NCBI GenBank assembly: GCA_964019425.1
Contig: OZ025797.1
Location: 248,001 to 312,000, forward strand
DNA: 64,000 bases
DNA from: Flectonema sp. DT1601
Taxonomy: Eukaryota > Euglenozoa > Diplonemea > Diplonemida > Diplonemidae
Direction of reading: 5' to 3'
A program made the translations under genes and the position numbers. The number at the start of each line of letters is the position of its first letter. Position 1 is the first letter of the stretch. Shown here piece by piece: positions 56,057 through 64,000 of the stretch. The notes beneath the pieces were generated by a model, which made no database searches, was not told the origin of the DNA, and saw nothing but the letters and a program-made list of their open reading frames with translations.

Positions 56057-56990
56057 ATGGCTCTCGTAAGAGTAACAGTGCAACTTCGCGATTCCTTGCC
56101 AGCAGAGATCTTGCTGTATGTGACTAGCAGATCAAAGCTGTTAGATGTATTGGGTGGTATGGGACTAGAAGTTGAAGATGACTTAGAGGTTAGGGCTCGT
56201 GTTGCTGGCACGGATGGCATGCTGATCTGGTGCGATGAGAAGATTGGTGAGGTTGACGGTGTATTGCAATACACTGTTGCTGGGACCCTGCATCACCGCC
56301 CACAGCCACCAAGTACAGTTGTCCCGATCCTCTTGCAGCACATCGCCATGCGCCGCATTCCGCAGTTTACCCGCCAGCTTCATGGTCTTGACTCCGTCAG
56401 TTATTGGGGCTGCACGAAGAGAGATGATCCGGTGGTTGTATGTGCAGGATTGTGTGTTTCTCATTCGCAACCGGGAGAGTACCTTCTGCCTGGTAAGTGA
56501 CGCAACATCTGTGACAGAAAACTCGTCAGCGCTACACATCACTGCTGCTACAGCTACGACTGCATGCTATAGTCTTGCATGCAGACTGACACAGAGCCAC
56601 CAAGCTCAATCATTCTGTGACACACTACGACGTGCGCTGCACCACTTCCAGCAGCTCGGAATATTAATCACTGATCCGGCACCACCACCTCTGTCAACCT
56701 GCACGATTACCTCTGCGCTCAGTGATCGGGGTGGATCAGAATACAGGGGGTTTAAATTATTTGACCAAGATGGCAATATCTGCCTCATCCCGGAGCCTAC
56801 ACACCGAGTTCATTGCATTGCCTCCTGGATTGCGAAGTACTTTGGCCTCAGTGACTTCCTCCGTTCAATAGTAACGCTGTGCTTCTTCATACGTGGGAAT
56901 CGGTCGTTTGCTTACTGGCTTCGCAAGAAGCACCGCATCTCTTTTAGGGCGTGTCCATTTAAAGAGAAGGTTACGAATGAGCGCTTCTGA
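56057..56990 (+). CDS. transposon-borne gene 1, unknown, probably two frames or spliced
   Basis: A frame opening at 56057 (MALVRVTVQL.., 147 codons) gives a plausible N-terminus. A second frame (from 56235, end 56990) gives a plausible C-terminal half from about 56400 on (REMIRWLYVQDCVFLI.. to ..FKEKVTNERF). A perfect splice donor GTAAGT lies at 56493-56498 inside the overlap, but no acceptor can be fixed. No domain recognised; the start has a beta-rich, ubiquitin-like feel, which is only an impression. It could be one gene with a frameshift. Confidence 0.35.
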
Positions 56991-57160
56991 ACCTTAGCAT
57001 TTGCATGCTACGGACGGCACTGGAGTTCACGACAGACGCAGCCGAGTTGCTTGACAAGGTGTCGGTCATTGTATCGGTAGTATGTGTTTCTCTTTTTTAC
57101 ATAGTAATGATGAATCTGAACAAGCAGCTATTTTATTATCACTACTAAACATAAACCAGC

Positions 57161-57712
57161 ATGAAGAAGAGGAATGACGTCAGTATCACTGAAGTAGAGG
57201 TGACACGCAAACCGGACAATGAGACACAGATGTGTCTCATTGAGAGGGGGGTTGATTTTACAGGTGCCTTGGCAGGGGCGTTGTCCTGGTTAGAGGACAC
57301 ACGTTCAACTGCTTCATTGTGTTTTCTTGTTGAGGGTAACACAACAGAACATTTCAAAAAGATTAACCGGCAGAAAGTTCAGGACAGCCAGGCCGGAAGA
57401 TCAGGCCACTGTCACCTCGATTATTGGGAAAAGATTTTTGCATTGCTCGATACCGAGCTTCCAGGTAGATGGTTCTACATGCTGGAACCCTTGGGGGGAA
57501 AGGGCATTTTTCGTTGCTGCTATTGCGGTGACACAGTCTCCCCTCACCACGCCCGCCTGCTGAAAGTCAATAGGCAGGTCAACCACACCCTCTCCCATGT
57601 GAACCACATTCAGGTCTCTAAGCTGAAGAGCGATGTCCCCGATGACCCCATGCTCACCAAGCCTGATGCCAGCATCATCCGGTGGACGCACCATCCCTAC
57701 CTAACCCCCTAA
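57161..57712 (+). CDS. transposon-borne gene 2, 183 aa, possible zinc-binding protein
   Basis: An uninterrupted frame starting MKKRNDVSITEVEV. Residues about 125-155 hold CCYCGD..HHARLL..VNHTLSHVNH, a Cys/His cluster that could bind one zinc ion. No family recognised. The stop at 57712 overlaps the start of the next frame (57682), so the two may have been one gene separated by a single frame change. The next frame's end (KNEPLSD) is also the end of the family A protein at 5774. Confidence 0.45.
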   Translation: MKKRNDVSITEVEVTRKPDNETQMCLIERGVDFTGALAGALSWLEDTRSTASLCFLVEGNTTEHFKKINRQKVQDSQAGRSGHCHLDYWEKIFALLDTELPGRWFYMLEPLGGKGIFRCCYCGDTVSPHHARLLKVNRQVNHTLSHVNHIQVSKLKSDVPDDPMLTKPDASIIRWTHHPYLTP

Positions 57713-57942
57713 CCAAGTCCCAGCGCGGGGCATTCATTTTCTCTGTTGTTGAATGCTTTGCGCTGGAGCTCCCCACAAAGCTAAAGTTGCGTGACCCCCT
57801 CTCCCTCCCGGTGCCCCAGCAGTCCGCCACACTGACCCAAGCGAAAGCAGCAGAAAATGCTGCTGCCAGGAAAGTTGCACAAGAAAAAACTGCTCAGCGA
57901 AAAGAGGAGGCAATGAACAAGAATGAGCCCCTCAGTGATTAA
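57682..57942 (+). CDS. transposon-borne gene 3 or C-terminal part of gene 2, 86 aa
   Basis: An open frame whose last half is an Ala/Lys/Glu-rich helix (KAAENAAARKVAQEKTAQRKEEA). It ends NEPLSD, identical to the end of the family A protein at 5774-6067. It overlaps gene 2 by 31 bp in another frame. Confidence 0.4.
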   Translation: MDAPSLPNPLTKSQRGAFIFSVVECFALELPTKLKLRDPLSLPVPQQSATLTQAKAAENAAARKVAQEKTAQRKEEAMNKNEPLSD

Positions 57943-58139
57943 ACCCACCGCACACGCGATGCGCCGGTCCAAAGTCCGGAACCTCACCACAAGCGATGGT
58001 CAGGAAGGGTGATGGGTCACTGGGCACAAGCGATGCCCATTTAGTTGTCAAAGTGACATGTATGGCAAACTGAACAGGTTTGACATCGCACAGCACACCA
58101 GCACCAACGGTACCATCTGGATATCACTCACTTTTTTCA

Positions 58140-58330
58140 CTAGAATTCACACATTTTCACTAGAATTCACACATTTTCACACATTTTCACACATTTTCAC
58201 ACATTTTCACACATTTTCACACATTTTCACACATTTTCACACATTTTCACACATTTTCACACATTTTCACACATTTTCACACATTTTCACACATTTTCAC
58301 ACATTTTCACACATTTTCACACATTTTCAC
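58140..58330. repeat. 10-bp minisatellite (acacattttc), about 19 copies
   Basis: Near-perfect tandem array in the right subterminal zone of the 2.97-kb transposon. The related end at 5402-5820 has only five copies, so the array length varies between copies. It reads open as a His/Thr/Phe repeat, which is an artefact of the 10-bp period. Confidence 0.9.
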
Positions 58331-58625
58331 AGGATTTCACTACCAGAAAGCAGCAAAAAATTAAGTGAAAAATCGTGAAAAATCGTGAAAAATCGTGAAT
58401 TTTCGTGTAGCAAAGTGAAAAATCGTGAACACCTCCACCCTGCCGATCGCCTCATTGTCGTTGTCAAGGTTAACATGAAGTTTGATGATCCATGGCTTAT
58501 CTCTCCCCTTCCAAAAAATTTTAAAAGAGTCAACGACAAGGGTTTGACATCGGAATATATTTGGAATGACACAAGTTTCTCCACAGTTTAGATGTTTTGC
58601 CACAACAAATTTAATCACAACAAAA

Positions 58626-58696
58626 TGACCCCAGACGGAATCGAACCGCCGTTGTCGGATTTGGAATCCGAAGTGCTACCGCTACACCATGGGGCC
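58626..58696 (-). tRNA. tRNA-Trp (anticodon CCA)
   Basis: On the minus strand: acceptor GGCCCCA paired with TGGGGTC; D arm TGGTGTAGCGGTAGCAC (A-box); anticodon stem TCGGA/TCCGA with loop TTCCAAA; four-base variable loop; T arm GGCGG-TTCGATT-CCGTC (B-box); discriminator A. No CCA is encoded, and a TTTT terminator follows at once. All stems pair (two G-T pairs), so the gene looks functional. Discriminator A is the eukaryotic form for Trp. Confidence 0.95.
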
Positions 58697-58739
58697 ACAA
58701 TTCGTTTTTTTTTTTTTATTTATTTAGGGACCACACAAA

Positions 58740-60690
58740 ATGCCTCCACGCGGCGGTCAAATTTTTTCGGAAAGTCAAACAGCTAGAAGGTAGAACGATT
58801 GATCATACGATCAGTAACATAACACACAAAGGGAGGGAATTAACTGATTCACAGGAAATAGCAAATGCTTTTACTGAAACGTACGCAAACCAATTCCCCG
58901 AAAGACGATGGCACAACAACAGTAGAAAAGAAGGAAGACTATGCTGTCACTCACTTGTACGTGGTGCCGCCACATAGAATAAAGACAAAGCTGCCGAACA
59001 AACCAACAGTAATAAAAACACTAAAGATGGATGCTCAGCGCTTCCCCCAACTAAAGAAAGTTCACAATCGAGGGGAAATAGATAAGATGTTGGAAACAGT
59101 GGGGCCAGGACTTCACGGATTCGCACTTGCAACTGGACGTAAAGTACATAAGACGAAGGTTGTAAGATACCTGGGAGTACACTATGACGAGAACCTGACA
59201 TTCGAGTCACAGATGGAGAAAATGATGATAGCTGCATCCAGAGGTCTTGGCTTACTGACTAGACTTACCCGGATAGGCTGTAGGAAGAGAACGCTGATTA
59301 GCATCCTAGTGACGGTGGTCCTAGCAAGGATCCTTTATGGTGTTGAGAGCTTTGCTTGGGTACTAACAAGCAACTTTCTCCAGCAACTGGAATTAATTAT
59401 AAACAGAACAGTGAGGCTGGTCACTGGATGCCTACGGAGCACAGAATTAACAAGACTGTACGAAGAGGCAGACACTCCACGACTAAAGGAACACATCCAA
59501 TACAAGATGTGCAGAACATATGAACGATTCAAGCTCAGTCCACACCTACCAGCACATGAACTGACAAAAACAAAAAGAATGGAAGAGAACCCACCAAAAA
59601 CGATATGGGGATGGACTGTCTGGAATTACTATGTATCTGGGATCCCTGGTCTTGACATAAACAGAAGTATCATAAGCCAAGAAGTAAATCCGGAGCACTA
59701 CACGCTACCACCGTGGAAAGAAACTAATGCGATGAAGTTCACTTACCCAGGTGACAAAGACGAGGCGAAACGGAGTGAAGCAGACTTACCTGCTCAAGAC
59801 ACGAGAGTTTACACGGATGGGTCGATAAGACACAAGTCTAAGACCTACATGACGAATGCAGCTGCTGCTGTGGTTATAGTAGACAAAGGCAAGACGTGTC
59901 TACTTGGATACAAAATACCGGTGGCGGGTTCCTCCTACAGGACTGAACAGATCGCTGTAAAATTGGCGATGGAGAATCTTGTTCAAGCAGCGAAGGAGGA
60001 ACAAGAATGTCCAACAGCAACGACGCACCTGTTGACTGATTCGATGTCAGTTATGCAGGCATTGGAACAAGGACCATACAAACAAAGGTCCCCAATGAAT
60101 AAAGACATCTGGAAGTTAGCTATGAAGCTAGAGAGGAAGGGTGTACAAATTAACGTACAGTATGTGCCAGCGCACAGAAATGTACGATACAATGAAGTAG
60201 CAGACCAGCTTGCGAAGTATGCAGCAGGCCTGAAGGATGATCCACCTTATAAGGATGTAATTATTAAACAACTACCCGCTCAACTTGATATGGGAACGAT
60301 GATGACCTTCCACAAGCGGAGAAAACGGGAGAACTGGTTAGCGCCAGGAGAGGTAAGGCACCCTCCATACATTGATGAGCTCACCAGACCGGAAGAAGTG
60401 ATCATGTCACGCTTTAGAGTGGGACACTGCAGATCCTTGAAACTCAAGGGACAAAATGAGAAATGCATCTTCTGTAAAGATGCAAGGGCAACACCACATC
60501 ATGTGGCCTTATTATGTGAACACTGGTGCGTGGAATTCTTAAGAGACAAGTACATCGATCCTATGATAAACGAAGAAGGAGAAGAACCATGTTCTCTAGA
60601 AGACTGTTACTTACCGAATAACCAACGAAGGATGTTAAACTTTGTCACTGCCTTGGACGAACTAGCAGTACTAACAGGAAGGTAATCTTA
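58740..60690 (+). mobile_element. internally deleted LINE, family 2
   Basis: The 5' part (about 58742-58930) encodes FFRKVKQLEG..LTDSQEIANAFTETYANQF, the linker normally found between endonuclease and RT. The frame then shifts, and the following 606-codon ORF enters directly at the RT thumb. The endonuclease and RT catalytic palm are missing. A 3' region with an (AAAG)n stretch (about 60876-60902) follows the stop. It begins within 50 bp of the tRNA-Trp gene. Confidence 0.82.
58865..60685 (+). pseudogene. LINE ORF2 remnant: RT thumb, RNase H and zinc motif
   Basis: 606 open codons. RYLGVHYDENLTFESQ at about residue 100 is the RT thumb. RNase H starts at about 314 (VYTDGS), with RTEQIAVKLAM, LTDSMSV and VPAHRNVRYNEVADQLA. 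The C-terminal zinc motif is CIFCKDARATPHHVALLC at about 534. YxDD and the motifs before it are absent, so the protein cannot polymerise DNA. The RNase H part looks intact. The first 60 residues are out of frame with the true linker reading. It differs clearly from the LINE at 33931 (different RNase H and no Josephin- or 2A-type additions). Confidence 0.85.
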
Positions 60691-61075
60691 TAATCGACAA
60701 ATGTCAAGATCAAGACTGCAGCCTACAAGATTGGGAAGTAACGATGGCAATTTAGCAACACATCCGAAGACGTCCAAGTGGACAATTAATAATGTAGTAT
60801 TAGTTTTAAGTTATCAAAACAAAGAAAGGAGATACGAAGCCTACGGGATCCCCACCCCCAACCCCCAAAACAAAGAAAGTAAGAAAGAAAGAAAGAAAAA
60901 GAACAACCGCGCCTAACAGCGCAATCAGCAACACAGACTCACGGGTCGTGGCACACACAAAAAAAAAATATTTAGTATTTTCATCATTATCAATCATCTC
61001 CTGGTTGGGTAACTGCACATCACCTTCGGTGTTGTCGCAGTGTCTCTTCCAACACTCCTGTCTCCTTCTTCTCCT
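60691..61075. other. non-coding stretch between LINE fragments
   Basis: LINE 3' UTR, the (AAAG)n run and about 150 bp of unique sequence. No gene seen. Confidence 0.5.
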
Positions 61076-61425
61076 ACTGATTCGATGTCAGTCATGCAGG
61101 CATTGGAACAAGGGCCATATAAACAAAAGTCCCCAATGAACAAAGACATCTGGAAGTTAGCAATGAAACTGGAGAAGAAGGGAATCCAAGTCAACATGCA
61201 GTATGTACCGGCACACAGAAACGTACGGTACAACGAAGTAGCGGACCAACTGGCGAAATTCGCTGCAGGCCTGAAGGATGATCCTCCTCACGAAGATGTT
61301 ATTATTAAACAACTGCACTCAACTTGACATGGGAACATTGATGACGTTCCACAAGCGGAGAAAACGGGAGAACTGGATCGGACCAGGAGAGGTAAGACAC
61401 CCTCCATACAAGAAAAGCCAAGGAT
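61076..61425 (+). pseudogene. LINE family 2 RNase H fragment
   Basis: It encodes DSMSVMQALEQGPYKQ.. through VPAHRNVRYNEVADQLA, nearly the same protein as 60038-60360, with one frame change near 61315. It is a second, shorter copy of the same family. Confidence 0.8.
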
Positions 61426-61429
61426 ATCA

Positions 61430-61950
61430 TATCTGGCTGCATCGAGTTTCTGCGATTGACAGCCTATGAGAAGGTGGAGCTGGATGGAAGGAGCGCTGTA
61501 GCAGAATGTACATTTGATGGCTTTCCGCCAGTTTTGCATCAGTGGGTGACACCCCGTTCTGAAATTCGCAATTCTAATTTCATCGCTCCTTTCCATGTCG
61601 GGAGGATATTTTATCGCGGAACCTTTGATGATGTTCTTATAGCAGGTGTATCCAATTCTGTTCCAAATGTCCTTCGTGATCCCCCTCCTCACTCGGGATT
61701 TGTGATAGAAGAAGGATCCTCGGATTGGGATTTGAGGGAGGTATCTGTTGTGAGCCGATTTCTTAGCAAGTTCATCAACTTCGTCGTGAGCTTCAATCCC
61801 CATGTGAGAAGGGATGAATTGAAGATGTACTTTCATAGCAGTTCCGCAGGTTTTCGAGGATGCCAAGGGATCTGGTGTTTCTCTGTTTACACCTGCCACC
61901 CTTCAACTCGTCCAACAATGATTTTGAGTCGGTATAGATTCTGACTGACT
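61430..61950 (-). pseudogene. LINE family 3 RNase H and C-terminal fragment
   Basis: Minus-strand pieces YTDSKSLLDELKGG (about 61935-61890), then in another frame LQFIPSHMGIEAHDEVDELAKKSA, then ..NFRTGCHPLM and CTFCYSAPSIQLHLLIGC, the order of an R1/I-type LINE C-terminus. It has at least one frameshift near 61835 and is truncated on both sides. Confidence 0.75.
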
Positions 61951-62132
61951 TAGTTAGCCCGTCCTTTTTATTTATTTATGGGGGGGGTGACAAAATAAAT
62001 AAATGAAAATCCTTTTTTTTTTTAAATTTTACAGTTGCACTCTTAGGTGCAACCGCCTTCTTTGTTCATTGTTACCGCCTCATTTGTTCTGTGTGTTAAT
62101 TAATATTTATTTACAGTTACAAGTAGTTTACA
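61951..62132. other. 5' flank or leader of the secreted beta-helix gene
   Basis: Two T-tract-plus-AG sites (tttttttaaattttacag ending 62033 and tatttatttacag ending 62116) lie just before the ATG and could be splice acceptors of a leader intron. No TATA-like element is convincing. Confidence 0.4.
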
Positions 62133-64000
62133 ATGAGAATATCGATATTAGTGGTTGCATCACTCGCTAACAGCGTGGTGGGGGATCCATGGCACACAGT
62201 CTCAAATGTAAACGATGTGAAGGGATTAGTTTCAGGCCCAGGACAGAACAGTACCCAAGCAAAGCTAATCGGTAGGTTCGCAAACATGAACGACTGCCTT
62301 GAGCTGTGTGCCAAGGGAGGTTCTACAATTGGATGTGGGTCATTTGCCTACTTCCCAAGCGGGTTTGCTGGAGGCTGGGAAACAATGTGCTATGCGAGGG
62401 TGGATGGCTTGTGGGACCCTCTACCAGAAACAGGTGTGGTATCGGGATATCCGGGGGCTGTACCACCCCCATCCCCAACACCCCCGTCACCATCGGGACC
62501 AACGTCTAACGAGTGCATTGTAAAACAGAATTCTTTGTTGTTTGCCGATAAACTTTCAGGTGGAAGAGCTACCGACCATGTATTCGCATCGCTTGCATTC
62601 CCCTCTGGCTGCCCACGTCCCGAAACTGAAGCCCAGAAGACAAAACATTCAGAGTACATCCTCAATTCTCAGACTGAGTTTTTTGTATCAACTGTTGGTA
62701 GCGATACCAACTCTGGTTTAAGATCTGATGATGCCTTTAAAACTGTTTACGCTGCACAGGCAGCTGCTCGCGATAACACAAAGAATAATGGCAAATCAAG
62801 TGTTATTACTCTTTCATCTGGAAAGCACTACCTTCCAAGAGCATTGCAGCTGTCCGCCAAAGACAGCGGCTTTCGGGGAAATCCGAATGTTTGGAGAGGT
62901 GCGGCAGATGGAACTTCTGTATTGAGTGGAGGTGTAGAACTGAACTGCACCTGGAAAGCCACATCAGACCCGAATTTGTTGCAATGTCAAGTTGATAGCG
63001 CTATTACTAACTTCGATGAGTTATTTATAAGTGATGTTCGTCGTGTTCGCTCCAGATATCCAAATGGAGATCCACTCCTCCCTAAGAACGGCTACGCCTC
63101 TGGGTGCAGTGTTGTAGAACTCATTAGTAACCCTTCACAAGCACTACCATTAAACAGTACTGTCTATTCGGAGTCTGGCACCGTAATTGCCAAGATTACA
63201 TTTCCGGAGGAAAAGGTTGTCGTGTCGGATGCGACAAAACCTCGCACCATCAACAACTGCAAAACAGAACAGATTTTGTACACCAACACTCGATTTGATG
63301 AAACGTACAACACACCGTTTTGGAACACTACAAGTCTTGCAAAGATAACATTGACCAACCCAGGGGTGGTAAACAGAATGAAAAAGTGGCAAAATCCTGG
63401 AAAGGTTGTCGTGAAAATGTTCCAACCGAACGGATGGGGATCGTGGGCGTTCGAGGCCGCTTCAATAAACGGTGCAGAAATAACCTTCTCAAAAGGTGGT
63501 TTTCAAGAGGCACGCGGAGGAACTTCGTGTGGTAGCTACTATGTTGAAAATGTGAGGGAAGAATTGGATGCTGCTGATGAGTGGTTCTTTGACCCAGCTA
63601 CGAATGTGTTGTCTTACTACCCACATGATGATATAGAGCGCTCGGCTCTTCTTGCAGGCACTGTCACGGCTGAGGTTTCTCAGAGAAAGAATGTTTGGTC
63701 AGCTGTTGGTTCCTCCGCTGATCCAGTTCATGATTTGGTTCTGAGCAACCTTAACATTACTCAAACAGCTCCGACATTCTTTGAAATGTATGAGGTCCCT
63801 TCAGGTGGAGATTGGAGTATTTACAGAGGCGGTGCAGTTTTTATAGAAAACGCCGAACGTGTGGAAGTGTCATCTGTCAGGTTCAATCAGATTGGAGGTA
63901 ACGGAGTTTTCATGTCGAGTCACGTTGTGGATTCAATTGTCTCTCACAATGATTTTTGGCGCACCGGGGACACAGCTATTTTAAGTGCCGGCAGTACAAA
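62133..64000 (+). CDS. secreted right-handed beta-helix protein, 3' end outside window
   Basis: 622 codons are open from the ATG at 62133 to the window edge. Residues 1-17 (MRISILVVASLANSVVG) are a signal peptide. Residues about 50-90 contain a Cys-spaced segment (CLELCAKG..CGSFAYF..MCYARV) like a PAN/Apple or WSC-type module. A Pro/Ser linker follows at about 108-122. From about 185 the sequence has the repeating short-strand, Asn-rich pattern of right-handed parallel beta-helix proteins (FVSTVGSDTNSGLR..DAFKTVYAAQAAA at the start, and later ..VEVSSVRFNQIGGNGVFMSSHVVDSIVSHNDF), with several N-glycosylation sites. Such proteins are secreted or surface polysaccharide-binding or degrading factors; the substrate is not deducible here. 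The C-terminus is beyond the window. Confidence 0.88.
   Translation, partial: MRISILVVASLANSVVGDPWHTVSNVNDVKGLVSGPGQNSTQAKLIGRFANMNDCLELCAKGGSTIGCGSFAYFPSGFAGGWETMCYARVDGLWDPLPETGVVSGYPGAVPPPSPTPPSPSGPTSNECIVKQNSLLFADKLSGGRATDHVFASLAFPSGCPRPETEAQKTKHSEYILNSQTEFFVSTVGSDTNSGLRSDDAFKTVYAAQAAARDNTKNNGKSSVITLSSGKHYLPRALQLSAKDSGFRGNPNVWRGAADGTSVLSGGVELNCTWKATSDPNLLQCQVDSAITNFDELFISDVRRVRSRYPNGDPLLPKNGYASGCSVVELISNPSQALPLNSTVYSESGTVIAKITFPEEKVVVSDATKPRTINNCKTEQILYTNTRFDETYNTPFWNTTSLAKITLTNPGVVNRMKKWQNPGKVVVKMFQPNGWGSWAFEAASINGAEITFSKGGFQEARGGTSCGSYYVENVREELDAADEWFFDPATNVLSYYPHDDIERSALLAGTVTAEVSQRKNVWSAVGSSADPVHDLVLSNLNITQTAPTFFEMYEVPSGGDWSIYRGGAVFIENAERVEVSSVRFNQIGGNGVFMSSHVVDSIVSHNDFWRTGDTAILSAGST

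Larger units (their letters stand above)
55489..58454 (+). mobile_element. 2.97-kb inverted-repeat transposon with unrecognised ORFs
   Basis: Both ends start TGAGGCGATCGGCAGG and continue with GGTGGAGG and TTCACGA-type subterminal repeats. The same terminus is on the hAT fragment (54611) and at 5402. The right subterminal zone has about 19 copies of a 10-bp unit (acacattttc, 58140-58330). The left has a direct repeat of 134-144 bp, two and a half copies, at 55727-56045. Three plus-strand frames lie between. None looks like a transposase, so it is likely non-autonomous with passenger genes. Confidence 0.72.

Noticed and set aside
58058-58378. A 106-codon frame rich in His-Thr-Phe.
   Set aside because: It is the translation of the 10-bp minisatellite; the periodicity makes three frames open.
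5402-58454. Inverted ~400-bp similarity between 5402-5820 and 57930-58454 might mark a 53-kb giant transposon.
   Set aside because: The right end already pairs with its own left end at 55489, and the same terminus also sits on the hAT fragment. It is a multi-copy end, and no capsid, polymerase or captain-type gene lies between.

Overview
The window is nuclear DNA of a eukaryote, most likely a flagellated protist. I cannot name the lineage. The evidence is a spliced host gene with a GT..AG intron, a eukaryotic tRNA-Trp gene without encoded CCA, a secreted host protein, and very dense mobile DNA (LINEs, a Penelope-like element, piggyBac, hAT, MITE-like and foldback-type elements). Only the two edges look like host coding DNA. 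On the left is a minus-strand NHL-repeat protein running off base 1. On the right is a plus-strand secreted beta-helix protein running off base 64000. A tRNA-Trp gene lies at 58.6 kb.

Layout. 1-3543: NHL-repeat gene with one inferred intron. 3.5-7.4 kb: degenerate repeats, a small MITE, a transposon end and a copy of repeat family A. 6.8-7.26 kb: a 221-bp hairpin tandem repeat. 7.46-27.1 kb: long arrays of 110-130 bp hairpin units that change orientation at about 10.47 and 19.01 kb and are capped by a conserved 'cap block'. A segment of about 7 kb occurs twice at an offset of 9,066 bp; each copy carries a family A repeat, a MITE and a dead piggyBac. 27.1-31.4 kb: three cap-block/array units in tandem, the first broken by a 1.7-kb inverted-repeat transposon. 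31-50.2 kb: a large foldback structure, with arms of hairpin arrays around a small loop. A 6.3-kb LINE sits in the loop, a 0.76-kb element in the left arm, and in the right arm a family A repeat that itself contains a complete 5.3-kb Penelope-like element. 51.1-53.3 kb: a further single arm. 53.3-58.5 kb: family A pieces, a hAT transposase fragment and a 2.97-kb inverted-repeat transposon. 58.6-61.95 kb: tRNA-Trp followed by three degenerate LINE fragments. 62.1-64 kb: secreted host gene.

The most notable object is the Penelope-like element at 42615-47935. It has exact 230-bp pseudo-LTRs, a 36-bp target duplication and one uninterrupted 1367-codon ORF. The ORF carries an N-terminal GIY-YIG endonuclease, a CxC linker, a PLE reverse transcriptase and an extra C-terminal domain that looks like a papain-fold (Josephin/OTU-like) cysteine protease. 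The other unusual system is the family of non-coding foldback elements built almost entirely of short hairpins separated by A/T homopolymers.

All calls come from reading the sequence. No database search was possible, and boundaries inside the A/T-rich arrays are good to roughly 20 bp.
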